Made by a program: the position numbers and the translations under genes. Positions 35,017-45,699 of a DNA stretch of 64,000 nucleotides are shown here, one piece after another (position 1 is the first letter of the stretch; every line of letters begins with the position of its first letter). Below the pieces are notes generated by a model, which saw nothing but the letters and a program-made list of their open reading frames with translations, did not search any database and was not told the origin of the DNA. The DNA is from Nannobrachium achirus. Lineage: Eukaryota; Chordata; Actinopteri; Myctophiformes; Myctophidae. The stretch spans positions 22,187,678-22,251,677 of the forward strand of contig OY997652.1 of assembly GCA_963921795.1 (NCBI GenBank), written 5' to 3'.

Positions 35017-35401
35017 TAGGGCTGTCGTGATTATGACATTTTACATGACGATTAATTGTCACTCAAATAATCTGCGATTAACGATTTAATTGTGTTTTTT
35101 GTCGTTAACAATTACAGTTCTGTTTGGCTTGTAGGCTTTGAAGTTGAACATGGCAAATATGACACATAAGCCAAATATACAAAGAAATTACTGACATATT
35201 TGACAACTTTATACTTAAAAAATAATATTGATAGTGGAAAAGGTCGATCTACAAGCTCACAAGGTGTTTCCACTATTTTTGAAAATTGAAAACGCATGAA
35301 CATTTTCGTGGAAAACGATTATGACGATTATGATGAAAAAATAATTGCGACTATGTCAAATAATTACGATTAGACGATTATGTAATAATTGTGACAGGCC
35401 T
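35017..35401. mobile_element. TAGGGCTGTCG TIR element between the two direct repeats
   Basis: This is the same family as 959-1322, in the opposite orientation (GTCATAATCG/ATTAATCG-rich interior). A hairpin half-copy (GGTCGATCTACAAGCTCACA) is at 35247. Its ends abut the two 215-bp direct repeats, and no 8-bp duplication is visible. Confidence 0.7.
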
Positions 35402-35450
35402 GGTTGTGCGCTGTGAGATCAGCTTATCGAGTACAGGAACATCCTAGGGC

Positions 35451-35486
<36 letters not shown>

Positions 35487-35620
35487 GGCACATAATCTTG
35501 ACTTGAACACAAACATGATGAGAATAGATTGGTCTGCATGAAGGTAAATGCGATTGTATTTAGGCTGTCCAAAAGGTTTGTTGCAGCTGCGTGGTATAAG
35601 GATCCCTCTCAGGTCACACC
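35402..35620 (+). repeat. Direct repeat copy 2
   Basis: The second copy of 34804-35016, with an expanded (GAT)n tract at 35453-35485. Confidence 0.85.
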
Positions 35621-35625
35621 ACTAG

Positions 35626-36067
35626 TAGTCTCGCGTAGCCAGACAACTATTCCACAATCTCCGAATGCTATATAGAGTCTGGAACGGCAGCTCCCGAACG
35701 GCGAGTATCGGAAGTAGCCACCGCTGCACTGAACTGTGGTCCCATTGGAAACATAACAGAAACACAATAGCCCAGACAAAGTCATTCGAGCGGCCTATTC
35801 TTGTTATGGGTGTATAGTTTAAGAAAACGTTTGAAAACATCATGGAGGTAACACCAATAACACCAGAGAAAGACAAAATAACGCCCCCAGAAATGTTGAA
35901 AGGAGACAAACGCTTCCAGTAGGACATGTTATTGCTACTGCACCAAGGGAGTGGTTGCGTCACATCCGCTTTATCTCGCACTCATCGTTTCTATTTCCGT
36001 TTGCCAGACTGCATGCCGGGAGCATTTGCCCAAATCGCGGAGGCAACAGTCTGGCCTCGCGAGACTA
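35626..36067. mobile_element. TIR element with 9-bp target duplication (MULE-like)
   Basis: The ends TAGTCTCGCG(TA)GCCAGAC and GTCTGGCCTCGCGAGACTA are inverted. CACCACTAG is duplicated at 35617-35625 and 36068-36076. A 9-bp duplication fits Mutator-like elements better than hAT. It is 442 bp; the 119-codon open frame on the minus strand spans it but has no transposase motif. Confidence 0.75.
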
Positions 36068-36149
36068 CACCACTAGTATCTTTTAGGTGACCTTTATTTA
36101 ACCGGTTCAGATCATGGATTTGCTCGTTCATTCAATGGTTGTCAAGTAG

Positions 36150-36560
36150 CACGCTGGTTCTCAACGTCGGGTCTTGGGACCACCATGGGTCCAAATGGAC
36201 CTTACTGGTCTGTATCTCTGAGAGTGCACAAATGGAACGGGCCCATTTGGTCCTTTTTGTTTTTCTGATTTTTCCGTTACTCTGAGGAAGACGAAGGTCA
36301 AGTGCTCCAGTATATTTTATTTGGGTAGTCTCTCCTGAAGTCTCCTTATTTTCTCTGACCCAAGTTGTCCCTGTTGACTTGAGCACCGACGAGCCCTTCT
36401 ACAGTACCTTCTACTGGCTGAAGAAGCACGCTCCATTTGGTCCACGCAATGTTAAATAAACTCTGAGGATTTACTGATCAAAATCATATCAAATGGGGGT
36501 CTGTGGCCTAACACATAATCAAACTGGGTAATCTTTGAAATACGGTAGGTTGAGAATCTG
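36150..36560. mobile_element. Eroded hAT-type element with GGTCCAAATGGACC hairpin remnant
   Basis: GCTGGTTCTCAACGTCGGGT at 36152, TGGGTCCAAATGGACCTTAC at 36186, and GAGTGCACAAATGGAACGGG at 36222. TCAAATGGGGGTCTGTGGCC at about 36488 and GTTGAGAATC at 36548 mark a possible right end. It belongs to the same group as 34451-34654. Confidence 0.5.
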
Positions 36561-37020
36561 CTGGAGACAGCTTCAAACATCAGACATCCATCATCTTACC
36601 CCTGACAAGGAAACGTGCACATACTTTACGTTTCTAATGGGGAAAGTCAGTCTGCTCTTTCACTCGATGTCTACTGCTTCATCATCGATGACAAAGACCT
36701 TCCAGATCGAATCCCGAACTGATAAATGATGGCTAAATAAAGCCTTTCTCATGACTTTTATGTCTGTGGAACAGATTTGGAATGAGTCAGGTCCCAGGGT
36801 CATGGTGGAGCCAGTTCAGTTGTGAGACACAGTGTGACACATGGCCTGGAGAGAGACAGAGGAGGGAGTATGTTGGCTCTCTGGTTGCCCGTCCAAATGG
36901 ACACATTCTATAGGCTATAGAGAGGCCACGTAGCTGTCTATATGACTGTATGAAGACAAATAGACATTGAGTCATCACATTTTGTGCAGGCATGAAACAT
37001 GATGTTTCAATGTGCTGTGA
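36560..37020. other. Non-coding stretch, nothing recognised
   Basis: Only short open frames without motifs are present. Confidence 0.4.
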
Positions 37021-37024
37021 GTGC

Positions 37025-37025
<1 letters not shown>

Positions 37026-37065
<40 letters not shown>

Positions 37066-37080
37066 TGTGTGTGTGTGTGT
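37026..37080. repeat. (GTGC)n-(GT)n microsatellite
   Basis: About ten GTGC units, then GT. A few short TCTA/TCTG units lie downstream at 37101-37133. Confidence 0.9.
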
Positions 37081-37218
37081 ATGTGTGTGCTCATGCTCTG
37101 TATCTATCTATGTTTCTGCCTGTCTGTCTGTCTAGATGTGTGTCTAGCAATCAGTTGAGAGGAAGGTGAACTTGTCCAATAGTGTCCTCATAATGACCCA
37201 ATGACACTGTCATCTACG

Positions 37219-37396
<178 letters not shown>

Positions 37397-37833
37397 TTCA
37401 TGCGCGGGTGCGCGTGCAGACGTATTGTGCTTGTGCAAGTGTCCATAGCACACATCGTTCACACATAATGAACCTGACTGCTGTGAAACCTTGCTGTCCT
37501 CTATGAGACCCCCGGCTGGCAAACATCACACAGCAGTAAACATAAACAAACATTAAACATCACAGCCGTAAAACCCACCCTGCTCACAGCTTCACACCTC
37601 TGTGAATAGGCTCTATGCATACAAGTCTCCCGCGTTGGGCACTGGGCCGCAGCTCCACTTCCGGTTCTGGTCTGGAGCAATGATAGTGGATGTACAGTCA
37701 TCATATTGTGGGAAACAAAACAGTGTACATTTTGTATTATTTATGTGTCGACGTTTACATGATGCCATGAGTTCAAAACGGCTACTGTTCTCAGTTTCCG
37801 CCAAAGTAAAAAAAAGTTAAAGTATTTTTTTGG

Positions 37834-37914
37834 GGAAATAGTCGATCTACAAGCTAACAACACATCACGTTGTGAGCTTGTTCTTGATCTACAAGCTCAC
37901 AACACGTTGCTTTT
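37834..37914. repeat. Hairpin module with an extra half
   Basis: GAAATAGTCGATCTACAAGC and TAACAACACATCACGTTGTG then AGCTTGTT, followed directly by TTGATCTACAAGCTCACAAC, a second left arm. It thus looks like one and a half copies head to tail. The CACTG-type hAT end follows at about 37985. Confidence 0.75.
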
Positions 37915-38432
37915 TGAGCAAATGAGGGTCCGTGGCGTAATGCATATCTAGATAACTGGGGGTCCTTAATGGATTGGAAATCACTGGCTTAGACACAAAC
38001 AATAACATCTTTGGGTGTGTTAGCATTGTTAGGGCACGCTACAGTAGCTGCCAAAGGAGATATCACCAGACCTGCAAACTAAGACAAAAGTGCCTTTCAG
38101 ACAGGGCGTGGTTACTGCGTCCTAATAATTCATTTTCAATGAGAGGCGGGCGATTATTTGGGCCACGTGGTGGAGAAGTTTAGGGGCGGCGAGGTGAGCG
38201 GGCGCGGTCCCGTGAAATTCCCGTGCGCAACTGCGCATGCTTGTTCGTGCATGCGCTCACGGGCGGCAAGAGGATTGTGGTCATCTTTGTGTAATATCAC
38301 CCAGCGTTTGCTCGCGGAGCGAGTGTGTTTGTGCCTCCACCGCGGCGCAACATCCCCGCTGATCCAAGCGAGAAAGCCAGGGGCGTCAATTCAGGCTTTT
38401 GCAAATCCCGCCCCATTCTGCCCTGTTACTAT

Positions 38433-38841
38433 GATGGGACATTAACCCTGGGCAGATTGTTTTTATAGTGGCAGTGAATGGGATTTTTTTTTTTCATAGC
38501 CTCATTATTGCAATTTAAAGTACCAAAGGAAAAACATCTAGGTGATATTAATAAAAAGGAAAGACAAAGGTACAGTAGTTACATTGCAAAACAGGGGGTT
38601 TCCCCGAAAATATATGTTTTAATTTGTTTAATCCCAGTGGGACAGAATCACTATTGCAGATTCTTTTATAGTGGAAGTGGATGGGATTTTTTTTTCCTTC
38701 ATAGCCTCATTACAGCTATATAAAGTACCAAAAAAAACACATCTACGTGATATTAATAAAAAGGGAAGAAAAGGGTACAGTAATTACATAGCAAAACAGT
38801 AATTTTCCCCCGAAAATATATGTTTTAATTAGTTTAATCCT
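38433..38841 (+). repeat. Tandem duplication inside the 1.4-kb hAT element
   Basis: Units 38433-38637 and 38638-38841 share TTTTATAGTGG, GATGGGATTTTTTTTT-type runs, CATAGCCTCATTA, GTGATATTAATAAAAAG and CCGAAAATATATGTTTTAAT. Confidence 0.85.
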
Positions 38842-39328
38842 CTGGATCAGAGAGAGAATAGAAATCGCGCATTGCATCTTGGGTAGGAAGAGGAGAACTA
38901 TAATCTGTTCTCCTCACATAATAGGCTGGCTTTTCGTAATTCTGCCCATTTAAAATATATGTACCCAAACGTAACAAGTTAGACCATTGATAAGGTCCAT
39001 GTGAACTAGTCTGTTGAAGCTTATTCATTACAATGATCGCAAACGCTATGGTCGCGAGCGGCCTGGCCGTGCTCCGCAGTGCGGACAGCCGGTGAAAGAC
39101 GGCTCCCACTTTCTCCGACTGCAGAACTCCACCCCCGCCTGCAAAAAGTGAATGTATTTTTCTGGTTGGCCAGTCAGGGAGTCTCAGGGACCAATCAGAA
39201 GGCTGACAAACGGTGAATTGGGTATGGCAGGGGTATGCAGCTGCCATACCCTGGGTCCAGGGGGGAAAATAAAAGTTACTTTTAAATATAAATCCACGAA
39301 TGTCATTTTGTCTATCTGCGCTGGTCAT
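38834..39328 (-). CDS. Unassigned 164-codon frame within a transposon
   Basis: It runs from ATG at 39328 to a stop at 38834. The N-terminal half reads through repeat-like sequence (the GGCAGCTGCCATACC palindrome), so it is probably not genuine. The C-terminal part has a short hydrophobic stretch (LATIAFAIIVMNKL) followed by a polar tail (YVRRTDYSSPLPTQDAMRDF), which could be a captured fragment of a host gene. No family is recognised and no transposase motif is seen. It may be non-coding. Confidence 0.2.
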   Translation of the reverse strand: MTSADRQNDIRGFIFKSNFYFPPWTQGMAAAYPCHTQFTVCQPSDWSLRLPDWPTRKIHSLFAGGGGVLQSEKVGAVFHRLSALRSTARPLATIAFAIIVMNKLQQTSSHGPYQWSNLLRLGTYILNGQNYEKPAYYVRRTDYSSPLPTQDAMRDFYSLSDPED

Positions 39329-39627
39329 TATGTTGTTAAATTACAGTAAAATAACTACAAATGCAACATTTAACAAAATGGTCACTTTAACAAGGTATTA
39401 TGATTATATTCTCCAATCTTGTATTCTTCCCAGCTTGACAAAATGGTATATTCCCAGGTTCCGCAGGTCAGCTGCACAGGTGCAATGCATTATTGTTAAT
39501 TGTGGCACGTTTACTAACATGCTAAGTTTAGCTGCACTTGAACAACCATTCCAGGCTGCCATATCCAGCCCAAGAAACCGTAGAAACCTGTGTAAAAAAC
39601 TGGGGAAAAAAAGTTTTTTTCAGACAT

Positions 39628-39707
39628 TGTGAAAATAGCCGATCTACATGCTCACAACGCCTCGCAGCGCGAGGCGTTGTGAGCATGTAGATCTGCTATT
39701 TTCACAA
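39628..39707. repeat. Hairpin module, near-perfect 80-bp copy
   Basis: TTGTGAAAATAGCCGATCTA, CATGCTCACAACGCCTCGC faces GCGAGGCGTTGTGAGCATGT, AGATCTGCTATTTTCACAA, with a 2-nt loop. The only arm mismatch is C against A at GCCGATC/GCAGATC. Both arms have CATGCTC in place of the usual CAAGCTC, a paired change. Confidence 0.95.
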
Positions 39708-39844
39708 TAGAACCGTGTTATACAAAATGTAATGCCTCTTTTCCATGAAGACTCCCATCTTTGCCATACCCTAGCTTTTGCTGAACTGACGCCACTGGAG
39801 AAAGCCCACGGCAACCGCCATCCGTCTGTAGGGCGCTTAACTCA

Positions 39845-40092
39845 CTGGTTCTCAACATCAGGTCTAGGGACCACCAGAGTTCCCAAACTTTTTACAGTGT
39901 ACACTGGGGTCACAGAGATTTAGAAAATGGTATCAAATGAAGGTCTGTGCTGTGGCCTGCATATCAAACTGCGGCTCCTTGAAATTAAAAAATCACACCC
40001 AATGTGAAGTGAGCGGTGGTCGTGCTTGCATAACGTCTTCAGACTAGGATTTGAGTCTAGGATGTACAGGCTATGCTACACACACACACACG
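39845..40092. mobile_element. Degenerate hAT-type left end
   Basis: CACTGGTTCTCAACATCAGG at 39843 with GGGACCACCAGAG downstream. TCAAACTGCGGCTCCTTGAA at about 39965 is part of the same pattern. The boundaries are unclear. Confidence 0.45.
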
Positions 40093-40381
40093 TTTTGCTA
40101 TGGCAAAACGCTGAGGGAAAAGGCTACAGACATACGACATATGACATCACTAGACAAACATGATGCTACGTACACACATTTTGCTATGGCAAAACGCTGA
40201 GGAAAAAGGCTACGGACACACGCACAGCTACGGACACACACACATTTTGCTATGGCAAAACGCTGAGGAAAAAGGCTACAGACATACGACATATGACATC
40301 ACTAGACAAACATGATGCTACGCGCACACATTTTACTATGGCAAAACGCTGAGGAAAAAGGCTACGGACACACGCACAGCC
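40091..40381. repeat. Higher-order minisatellite with TTTTGCTATGGCAAAA palindromes
   Basis: TTTTGCTATGGCAAAACGCT begins at 40093, 40179, 40245 and (as TTTTAC) 40331, with spacings of 86, 66 and 86 bp. A 152-bp unit, composed of a long and a short subunit, is thus present twice. Long subunits contain GACATACGACATATGACATC and short ones GGACACACGCACAGC. Confidence 0.85.
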
Positions 40382-41090
40382 ACTTATAGGAGCGGTTTGC
40401 ACCGCTCAAAAAGGTTGAGAGTCCCTGGACTACAAGTGTTGCTGTCTCAGCCAGTTATAATGGGGATTTTCTTTTGGGAGGGGGGGGGGCAGGGGGTCAC
40501 AGCATGGGCACATCAGTGCCCACAGAGACCTGGTGAGGAGCATTAACCGCCATGCACTGTGGCCTATATGGAGCTGAGCAGCTGTGAGACGGCAGTGCCA
40601 AAGAGCGTAGACAGAAAGACAGATGGTCTGGCTGCGGTAATGGCACTGTCTGTCACTCGCTAAAGGAAATAAATTAAGAATTTATGTGTGCCGTTCATCT
40701 GGGAGCCATTATGGATCTTAAGCGAAGCTTCAGGTTTTAGATGAGAGAACAGTTTGTTGTGTGACCACATATGACCCTCCTCACCCCCCTGTATCGTGTG
40801 GGTTTATTGATACCCAGGCCCCAAGAGTTCAAAAGGTTTAATCCCTATCTGGGTGGATCAGAATTGGCTGTTGTTTCATTAATCAAACTAATGTTTCTTA
40901 TTGACATGAAATGAGTTTGTTGAATTGATTTGTTGAAATATTTCTATCGTCACTGATCGGATATCGAAGTGATGTGATCCCAATGCTGTTTTGTGTTGTT
41001 TTAAACTAACCAAATCAATGTCTTCACCCATTAAGACCTGAGGCTGATTCTACAAATACCTTCTAAATCATTAGTTCTCAAACTATCAAG
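40382..41090. other. Non-coding stretch, nothing recognised
   Basis: It has a poly-G run at 40480-40488 and otherwise no gene or bounded element. Confidence 0.4.
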
Positions 41091-41099
41091 ATTATTCAA

Positions 41100-41170
41100 A
41101 AATGTTCAAAAATAGCAGATGTACAAGCTTACGAGCTTGAGCTGTGAGCTTGAGCTTGTATGTCTTCTAC
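41100..41170. repeat. Hairpin module, rearranged copy
   Basis: AAATAGCAGATGTACAAGCT is followed by three alternating GAGCTTGAGC-type repeats and CTTGTATGTCTTCTA. The centre has been scrambled by local duplication. Confidence 0.6.
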
Positions 41171-41476
41171 TAAAATCTAAAACGACACAGATGCTGGCCT
41201 ATTTTTAATGGGTTCAAAGTTTTGAACTGTTGGGCCCAGATGATTATTTTGGATCAAAATGTAGCTCCCTGTGAATTATACATAGAGTGGTTCTCAACCT
41301 GTGGGTGGGACCCCCGGGGGGGGGGGGGTCCCCAAATTAGTTTGCGGGGTCCCCAGATGATTAACTTAATGTACAACATTGTTTTCTTACTCAACAGTAA
41401 ACAAACTACCATAAAGTTTAAGTGTATAGTGTATCTATCTGCACATTTCTAAAGTGACAATTTAAGGACTTTTCAA

Positions 41477-41757
41477 TCTATACTATAATTTTGCGAATGT
41501 CTGAGTGAGTGAGTGAGTGAGTGAGTGAGTGAGTGTCTGTCTGTCACAGCGTTTCTCCTCGGTGGCTGGAGCAATTGATCTGAAATCGCATCACCATTAG
41601 CATATGAACACACCTGACATAACTGTGAAGCCCGTTTGTCACTTTCACAAATCATATGCTGTATATTAGCATTTTTATGGTGTATCTACTATCTATTCTG
41701 CATCTAGCATGAGGCACATCTATTCTGCATCTAGCATGAGGCAAAATGTTTAACCAG

Positions 41758-41839
<82 letters not shown>

Positions 41840-42074
41840 GCAGGCGGGTGTGTGTGCAGGCGGGCGGGCGGGCTGGGGGGGGGGGGGGGGGGGGGGGGGG
41901 GACAGTATCTCTGTAGCCATTAAACGAAACGGGTTTCTTACATTGATGCTCCTACATCATGCAAGCACCAGTTAAAGTTACTTTCCATCATATACTGTGT
42001 GCACAGTGCACATCCCATAACCCACACACTACACATCATTTTGGAGCTCATATCTTTGAACGGGTAAGGGCTAG
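41477..42074 (+). mobile_element. Helitron-type non-autonomous element
   Basis: It starts TCTATACTATAATTTTGC and ends GGGTAAGGGCTAG, between an A and a T of the host hAT element, with no target duplication. The empty site is directly visible in the paralogous hAT at 15657-16017. The interior includes (GAGT)n, (GT)n and poly-G runs. No Rep/helicase frame is present. It is homologous to 31413-32058. Confidence 0.9.
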
Positions 42075-42131
42075 TACCTCTAAAATGACAAATGAAACAT
42101 TGGCCAAATTGTCAAATATTAGATGCAGAAA

Positions 42132-42163
42132 TTGTGAAAATAGCAGATCTAAGATTTTTCACA
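42132..42163. repeat. Hairpin module, deleted core
   Basis: TTGTGAAAATAGCAGATCTA AG then ATTTTTCACAA. Almost the whole inner palindrome has been lost, as expected from deletion during replication of a hairpin. Confidence 0.6.
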
Positions 42164-42288
42164 ATAGAACCGTGTTATACAATATGTACTGTAATTCCTC
42201 AACTCTTAGTGCTCGTCAGGGTGTGGGGGTCCCCAGTTAAAATATGATTATTTTGGGGGTCACGGCCTGAAAAGGTTGAGAACCACTG

Positions 42289-43894
42289 CTTAAGATTATG
42301 GTTTCGCACCTGTCTGTCTGTCTCAGTGTCCAGAGCTAATCTTCCTAAATACATTTGGATCAGGACCAGATTTCTGGTGCATGTTGCCAGAACCAATTAA
42401 GTCACTTCCCGCATACAGTACTTTCTAATTGGCCTCACAGTGGCTCTGTAACAGCCCACTTTACAATAGTAGCGATTAGACCAAAAAATAATCGCAATAT
42501 CCCATCCACATAACTAGATTTGCCATTTTGCACTTTCTTCAAAATACTATGTTTCTACTCCTCCTAGACAGAAATGTCTATACATAGGCTCACAGGACTT
42601 CTGTGTGATAAACATGTACCGGTATAATATAGACTTTTCAATTAGTTATAATTGGCTTACAAAGTTTGTTGCCGATCAACCCCACATTTTAATCACATAT
42701 TGGGCCTAAACCATGCATAGCCAAAAGCAATTGCACTTCAACCGAGTTGGACTAGGTGCCACAAATGTGAAAGAAACTTAACTTTCACAGTGTGAAAGAA
42801 ACCTTCACATTTGGGGGATCATTGTAGCCAGTGGCGGTTGATCCGGGCTGAAACCTTGCCCAAATATGGAGTCATACATCACAGATATGTGATAGTTGAC
42901 GTCAGTCTTGCCCAAATATGGAGCTCTACGCAGCTTGGCAGAGATTTGCGCTCCATTGAGCGCCCCTTTTCGTTCCATCTGTGGTGTGAGCTACTCTCTC
43001 ATTTCTTCCAAGCTGGGGTGCAGGTCTCTAACAAAGAGATGTTAAACATTGATCTTCTAGGCTTTCTGTGTGCTGGGGGAGCTCCCTCACATTCCCATAT
43101 GGGGAACAAATATCCTGTGTAAGCAGTGAACCTCCTAATGCAAAGATGGGTCGATATCGTATTCGTCGAGTGAATTACAATGATTGTATAAGCTCTCTCT
43201 TTTCCCTCGCAAAAATAGCAGATCTGCAAGCTCACGTGTCACATTATGATTTTTTTTTTTTTTTTTTTTTTTGGCAAAGATATTTAGTGTAGAGGAAAAA
43301 TAGGAGGGTTCTAATATAGAGCCCTGTGGGACTACAGTCAACTAGTATTTAGGATTGATTTAGATGCCCCAAAAATAACTTGATCCCTATAATTCCAAAT
43401 AATTGAACCAGATCCACTACTTGTCTTACTCGTGAGCACTGAAATGGATCTTGTTATTTTCTTAGAGTGTCATATCATTTCGTTTTTTCACTGCCACATC
43501 CTGTTTACAAAAACGATATTCTGGGAAAACTTTAGACTTATCTCTCTGTGGGGTTATGCGTGCGTGCATTTCTGTGAGTGTGTGTTTGTGCTTGTGTGTG
43601 CGCGCACGCATGTACGCATGCACATAATGGCTGGCATGTGAATATGCTCAATAGCCCACGGGGTGAGCTCACAGACAGATTGCGTGAGAAAATTCTATTT
43701 AAATAGTCTTAAAACACTTACACTTAGTATCTTGAATGGCAATTGGCCATCAATACTTCTGTGTTGGCTTGAATCCTCGATTCACCTATATCTATGTTCA
43801 TATTTCTGTTTTAAACTATTATTTTTTTATCCTTTGGTTATGAGGGATAGAATTATTACTGATACGTAGCCTACCCCATGCCTGTTCGCTAGAC
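42289..43894. other. Non-coding stretch
   Basis: It holds a hairpin half-copy (AAATAGCAGATCTGCAAGCT) at 43212-43231 followed by poly-T (43251-43273), and a TTGCCCAAATATGGAG repeat (42857 and 42908; also 17548 as AAATTTGGAG). No gene is recognised. Confidence 0.4.
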
Positions 43895-44273
43895 CAGGGG
43901 TTTTCACAATTTTCACTCGGGGCACCCGAAATAACTTTCTCATCCACGGCACCCCTGAATTACACTGTTCATTTTTTAGAATCTTACATCATATTACGTG
44001 ACGTAAATATGCTTGACGTTTAACCACTTGAACCCCAGCATCCCTATTCTGGTGGGAAGGTTCACCAAAAAATAGCCAATATACAAGCTCACAACGTGAC
44101 GTGTTGTGAGCTTGTATATCTACTCATTAAAAGTACAGAGCAAATCAGGTATGTTTTACTAAGCATAGTGAAGTTATATTGATGTAGTGATATTGATGAA
44201 TTCCAAATGTTGGACCCCTGGACTGGCATCACGGCACCCTAGGGTGCCGCGGCACCCACTTTGGGAAACCCTG
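43895..44273. mobile_element. hAT non-autonomous element (CAGGGGTTTTCAC type)
   Basis: It begins CAGGGGTTTTCACAATTTTC and ends CACTTTGGGAAACCCTG. The target duplication is CGCTAGAC (43887-43894) against CGTTAGAC (44274-44281), 7 of 8. Subterminal GGCACCC words occur at both ends. A hairpin module is at 44071-44124. Confidence 0.85.
44071..44124. repeat. Hairpin module copy with TATAC in both arms
   Basis: AATAGCCAATATACAAGCTC and ACAACGTGACGTGTTGT face GAGCTTGTATATCTACT. Both arms carry TATAC, whereas most copies have TCTAC in at least one arm. Confidence 0.85.
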
Positions 44274-44481
44274 CGTTAGACTATAGTAAATATTTTATTC
44301 ATGAGTCTTCATCAATGGGGCCCCTTTATTCTCGACTGGGCATGAGGCACATGAGACGGAATGTTAGCGTTACAAAGGATTATACACAAAACAGAAACTC
44401 ATGCACATACTGTAGGCCTGCGTATTGGCATGCACACACGCACGTATGCACAATGCCTATATGTAGATTACGTACTCGCCC

Positions 44482-44482
44482 C

Positions 44483-44519
<37 letters not shown>

Positions 44520-44545
44520 ACACACACACACACACACATACACAC
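44482..44545. repeat. (AC)n microsatellite
   Basis: (AC)n is interrupted by two ATACAC steps. Another short AC/GC run is at 44790-44826. Confidence 0.92.
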
Positions 44546-44861
44546 GTTTGTATTACTGTAGATTGTAAGGGCATCAACATTTTAGGAGAGCGATTTTGTG
44601 AATGGCATTTGTATAAACGTAACCTCTAAATGCCTCTTCCTGACCCAAACGCCAACATCTTTTCGTAAATGTAAGCCTAACTCCCCAAAACTAACCATGA
44701 AGAGGACCAGGAAAATCATCCTCACAATGTCCGTTTCTCGAATTGGAATTTACTTGTGGGGATCACTGGGCCATCAAATACAGTAATACAATGCACACAC
44801 GCACGCACGCGCACACACACACACACAATCTTGAGTTCTTATGTTCACATTGTGTCCTTTA

Positions 44862-45362
44862 CAGCAGTGGTTCTCAAACTTAATCATGTCAAGGACCCCC
44901 ATAATGACACTTATTAGCCCACAGACACCCGTTTGAAAAGATAAGCCAGGGACCCCCATGAGAGAAGATTAGTACGGCTCTAGCAGTGATTCCAAACATT
45001 TTAATTTCAAGGACTCCCAGTTTGACATGCAGTAGGCTACGGCCATTTAATGGCTATTTCTATCTCTGAGACCAAATTTCTTTGTAAAATCAATGTTAAT
45101 ATAGCTCTGAGAGTGTACAAATGGAACAAAATGGACCCTGACGAGTCCATTTGGTTCCATTTGTACACTCTGCGTTACAGACCCATAAGGGTCCATTTGG
45201 TTCCTTACAATCCTGACGAGTCCATTTTGGTTCCATTTGTACACTCTCAGAGTTACAGACCCATAAGTCTCCATTTGGTTCCTAACTGTCATTTAGCTAG
45301 GGACCCCCTGGAAATACCTCAAGGACCCCTGGGGGTCCCCGCACTCCACTTTGAGAACCGAC
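44862..45362. mobile_element. Nested hAT-type fragments with GGAACCAAATGGACC hairpins
   Basis: CAGCAGTGGTTCTCAAACTT at 44862 followed by AAGGACCCCC marks one left end. CAGTGATTCCAAACATTTTA at 44985 starts another. TGTACAAATGGAAC and GTTCCATTTGTACACTCT alternate three times between 45113 and 45250. GGACCCCTGGGGGTCCCCGC and TTTGAGAACC near 45345 form the right end. Confidence 0.65.
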
Positions 45363-45699
45363 GCATTACGGAGACAAAGGATACAATTCTGAGAGCCACA
45401 GCTGTGTTCCATGTGAGATGGGGTTTGTTTGTTATTCTACCAAAGCTATAAAGTTTTAGAAGTGAATGACTTTCATCCGGTTAGCGGTGACATAAGGTTT
45501 AGAATCTCACTCTCGCCACACTAATACTCTCAGTACGAAATGTACTTGCATATTTTGCCAAGTCTGATGAATTTCTGATACATAATCCTTTTCCCGGGAC
45601 ATTGAGCTGTGCTCCTGTCCGAGCCGTTGGAATTTGATCGGAATTATTAATCAGTCAAAAGAGAAAGAACTTGTTTTGGAAAGCCATTATCTTATTAAC

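Larger units (their letters stand above)
38378..39797. mobile_element. 1.4-kb hAT-type element with exact 8-bp target duplication
   Basis: It begins CAGGGGCGTCAATTCAGGCT and ends TGAACTGACGCCACTG. The subterminal GCTTTTGC is also inverted at both ends. The target duplication GAGAAAGC is exact at 38370-38377 and 39798-39805. The interior contains a 200-bp tandem duplication (38433-38841), a 164-codon minus frame (38834-39328) without a recognised transposase motif, and a full hairpin module (39628-39707). The last is followed by CACAATAGAACCGTGTTATA, which the 370-bp hAT elements also carry. Confidence 0.88.
41285..42288 (-). mobile_element. hAT non-autonomous element split by a Helitron
   Basis: The left end AGTGGTTCTCAACCTG and right end AAAAGGTTGAGAACCACTG belong to the 15657-16017 family, in the same orientation. 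Between TTAAGGACTTTTCAA and TACCTCTAAAATGAC lies the 598-bp Helitron at 41477-42074. Removing it restores the uninterrupted order seen at 15780-15830. A reduced hairpin is at 42132-42163. Confidence 0.85.

Noticed and set aside
35622-35981. 119-codon minus-strand frame inside the TAGTCTCGCG element as a transposase
   Set aside because: No DDE or zinc-finger motif is present, the frame runs across the inverted terminus, and the element is too short to be autonomous.
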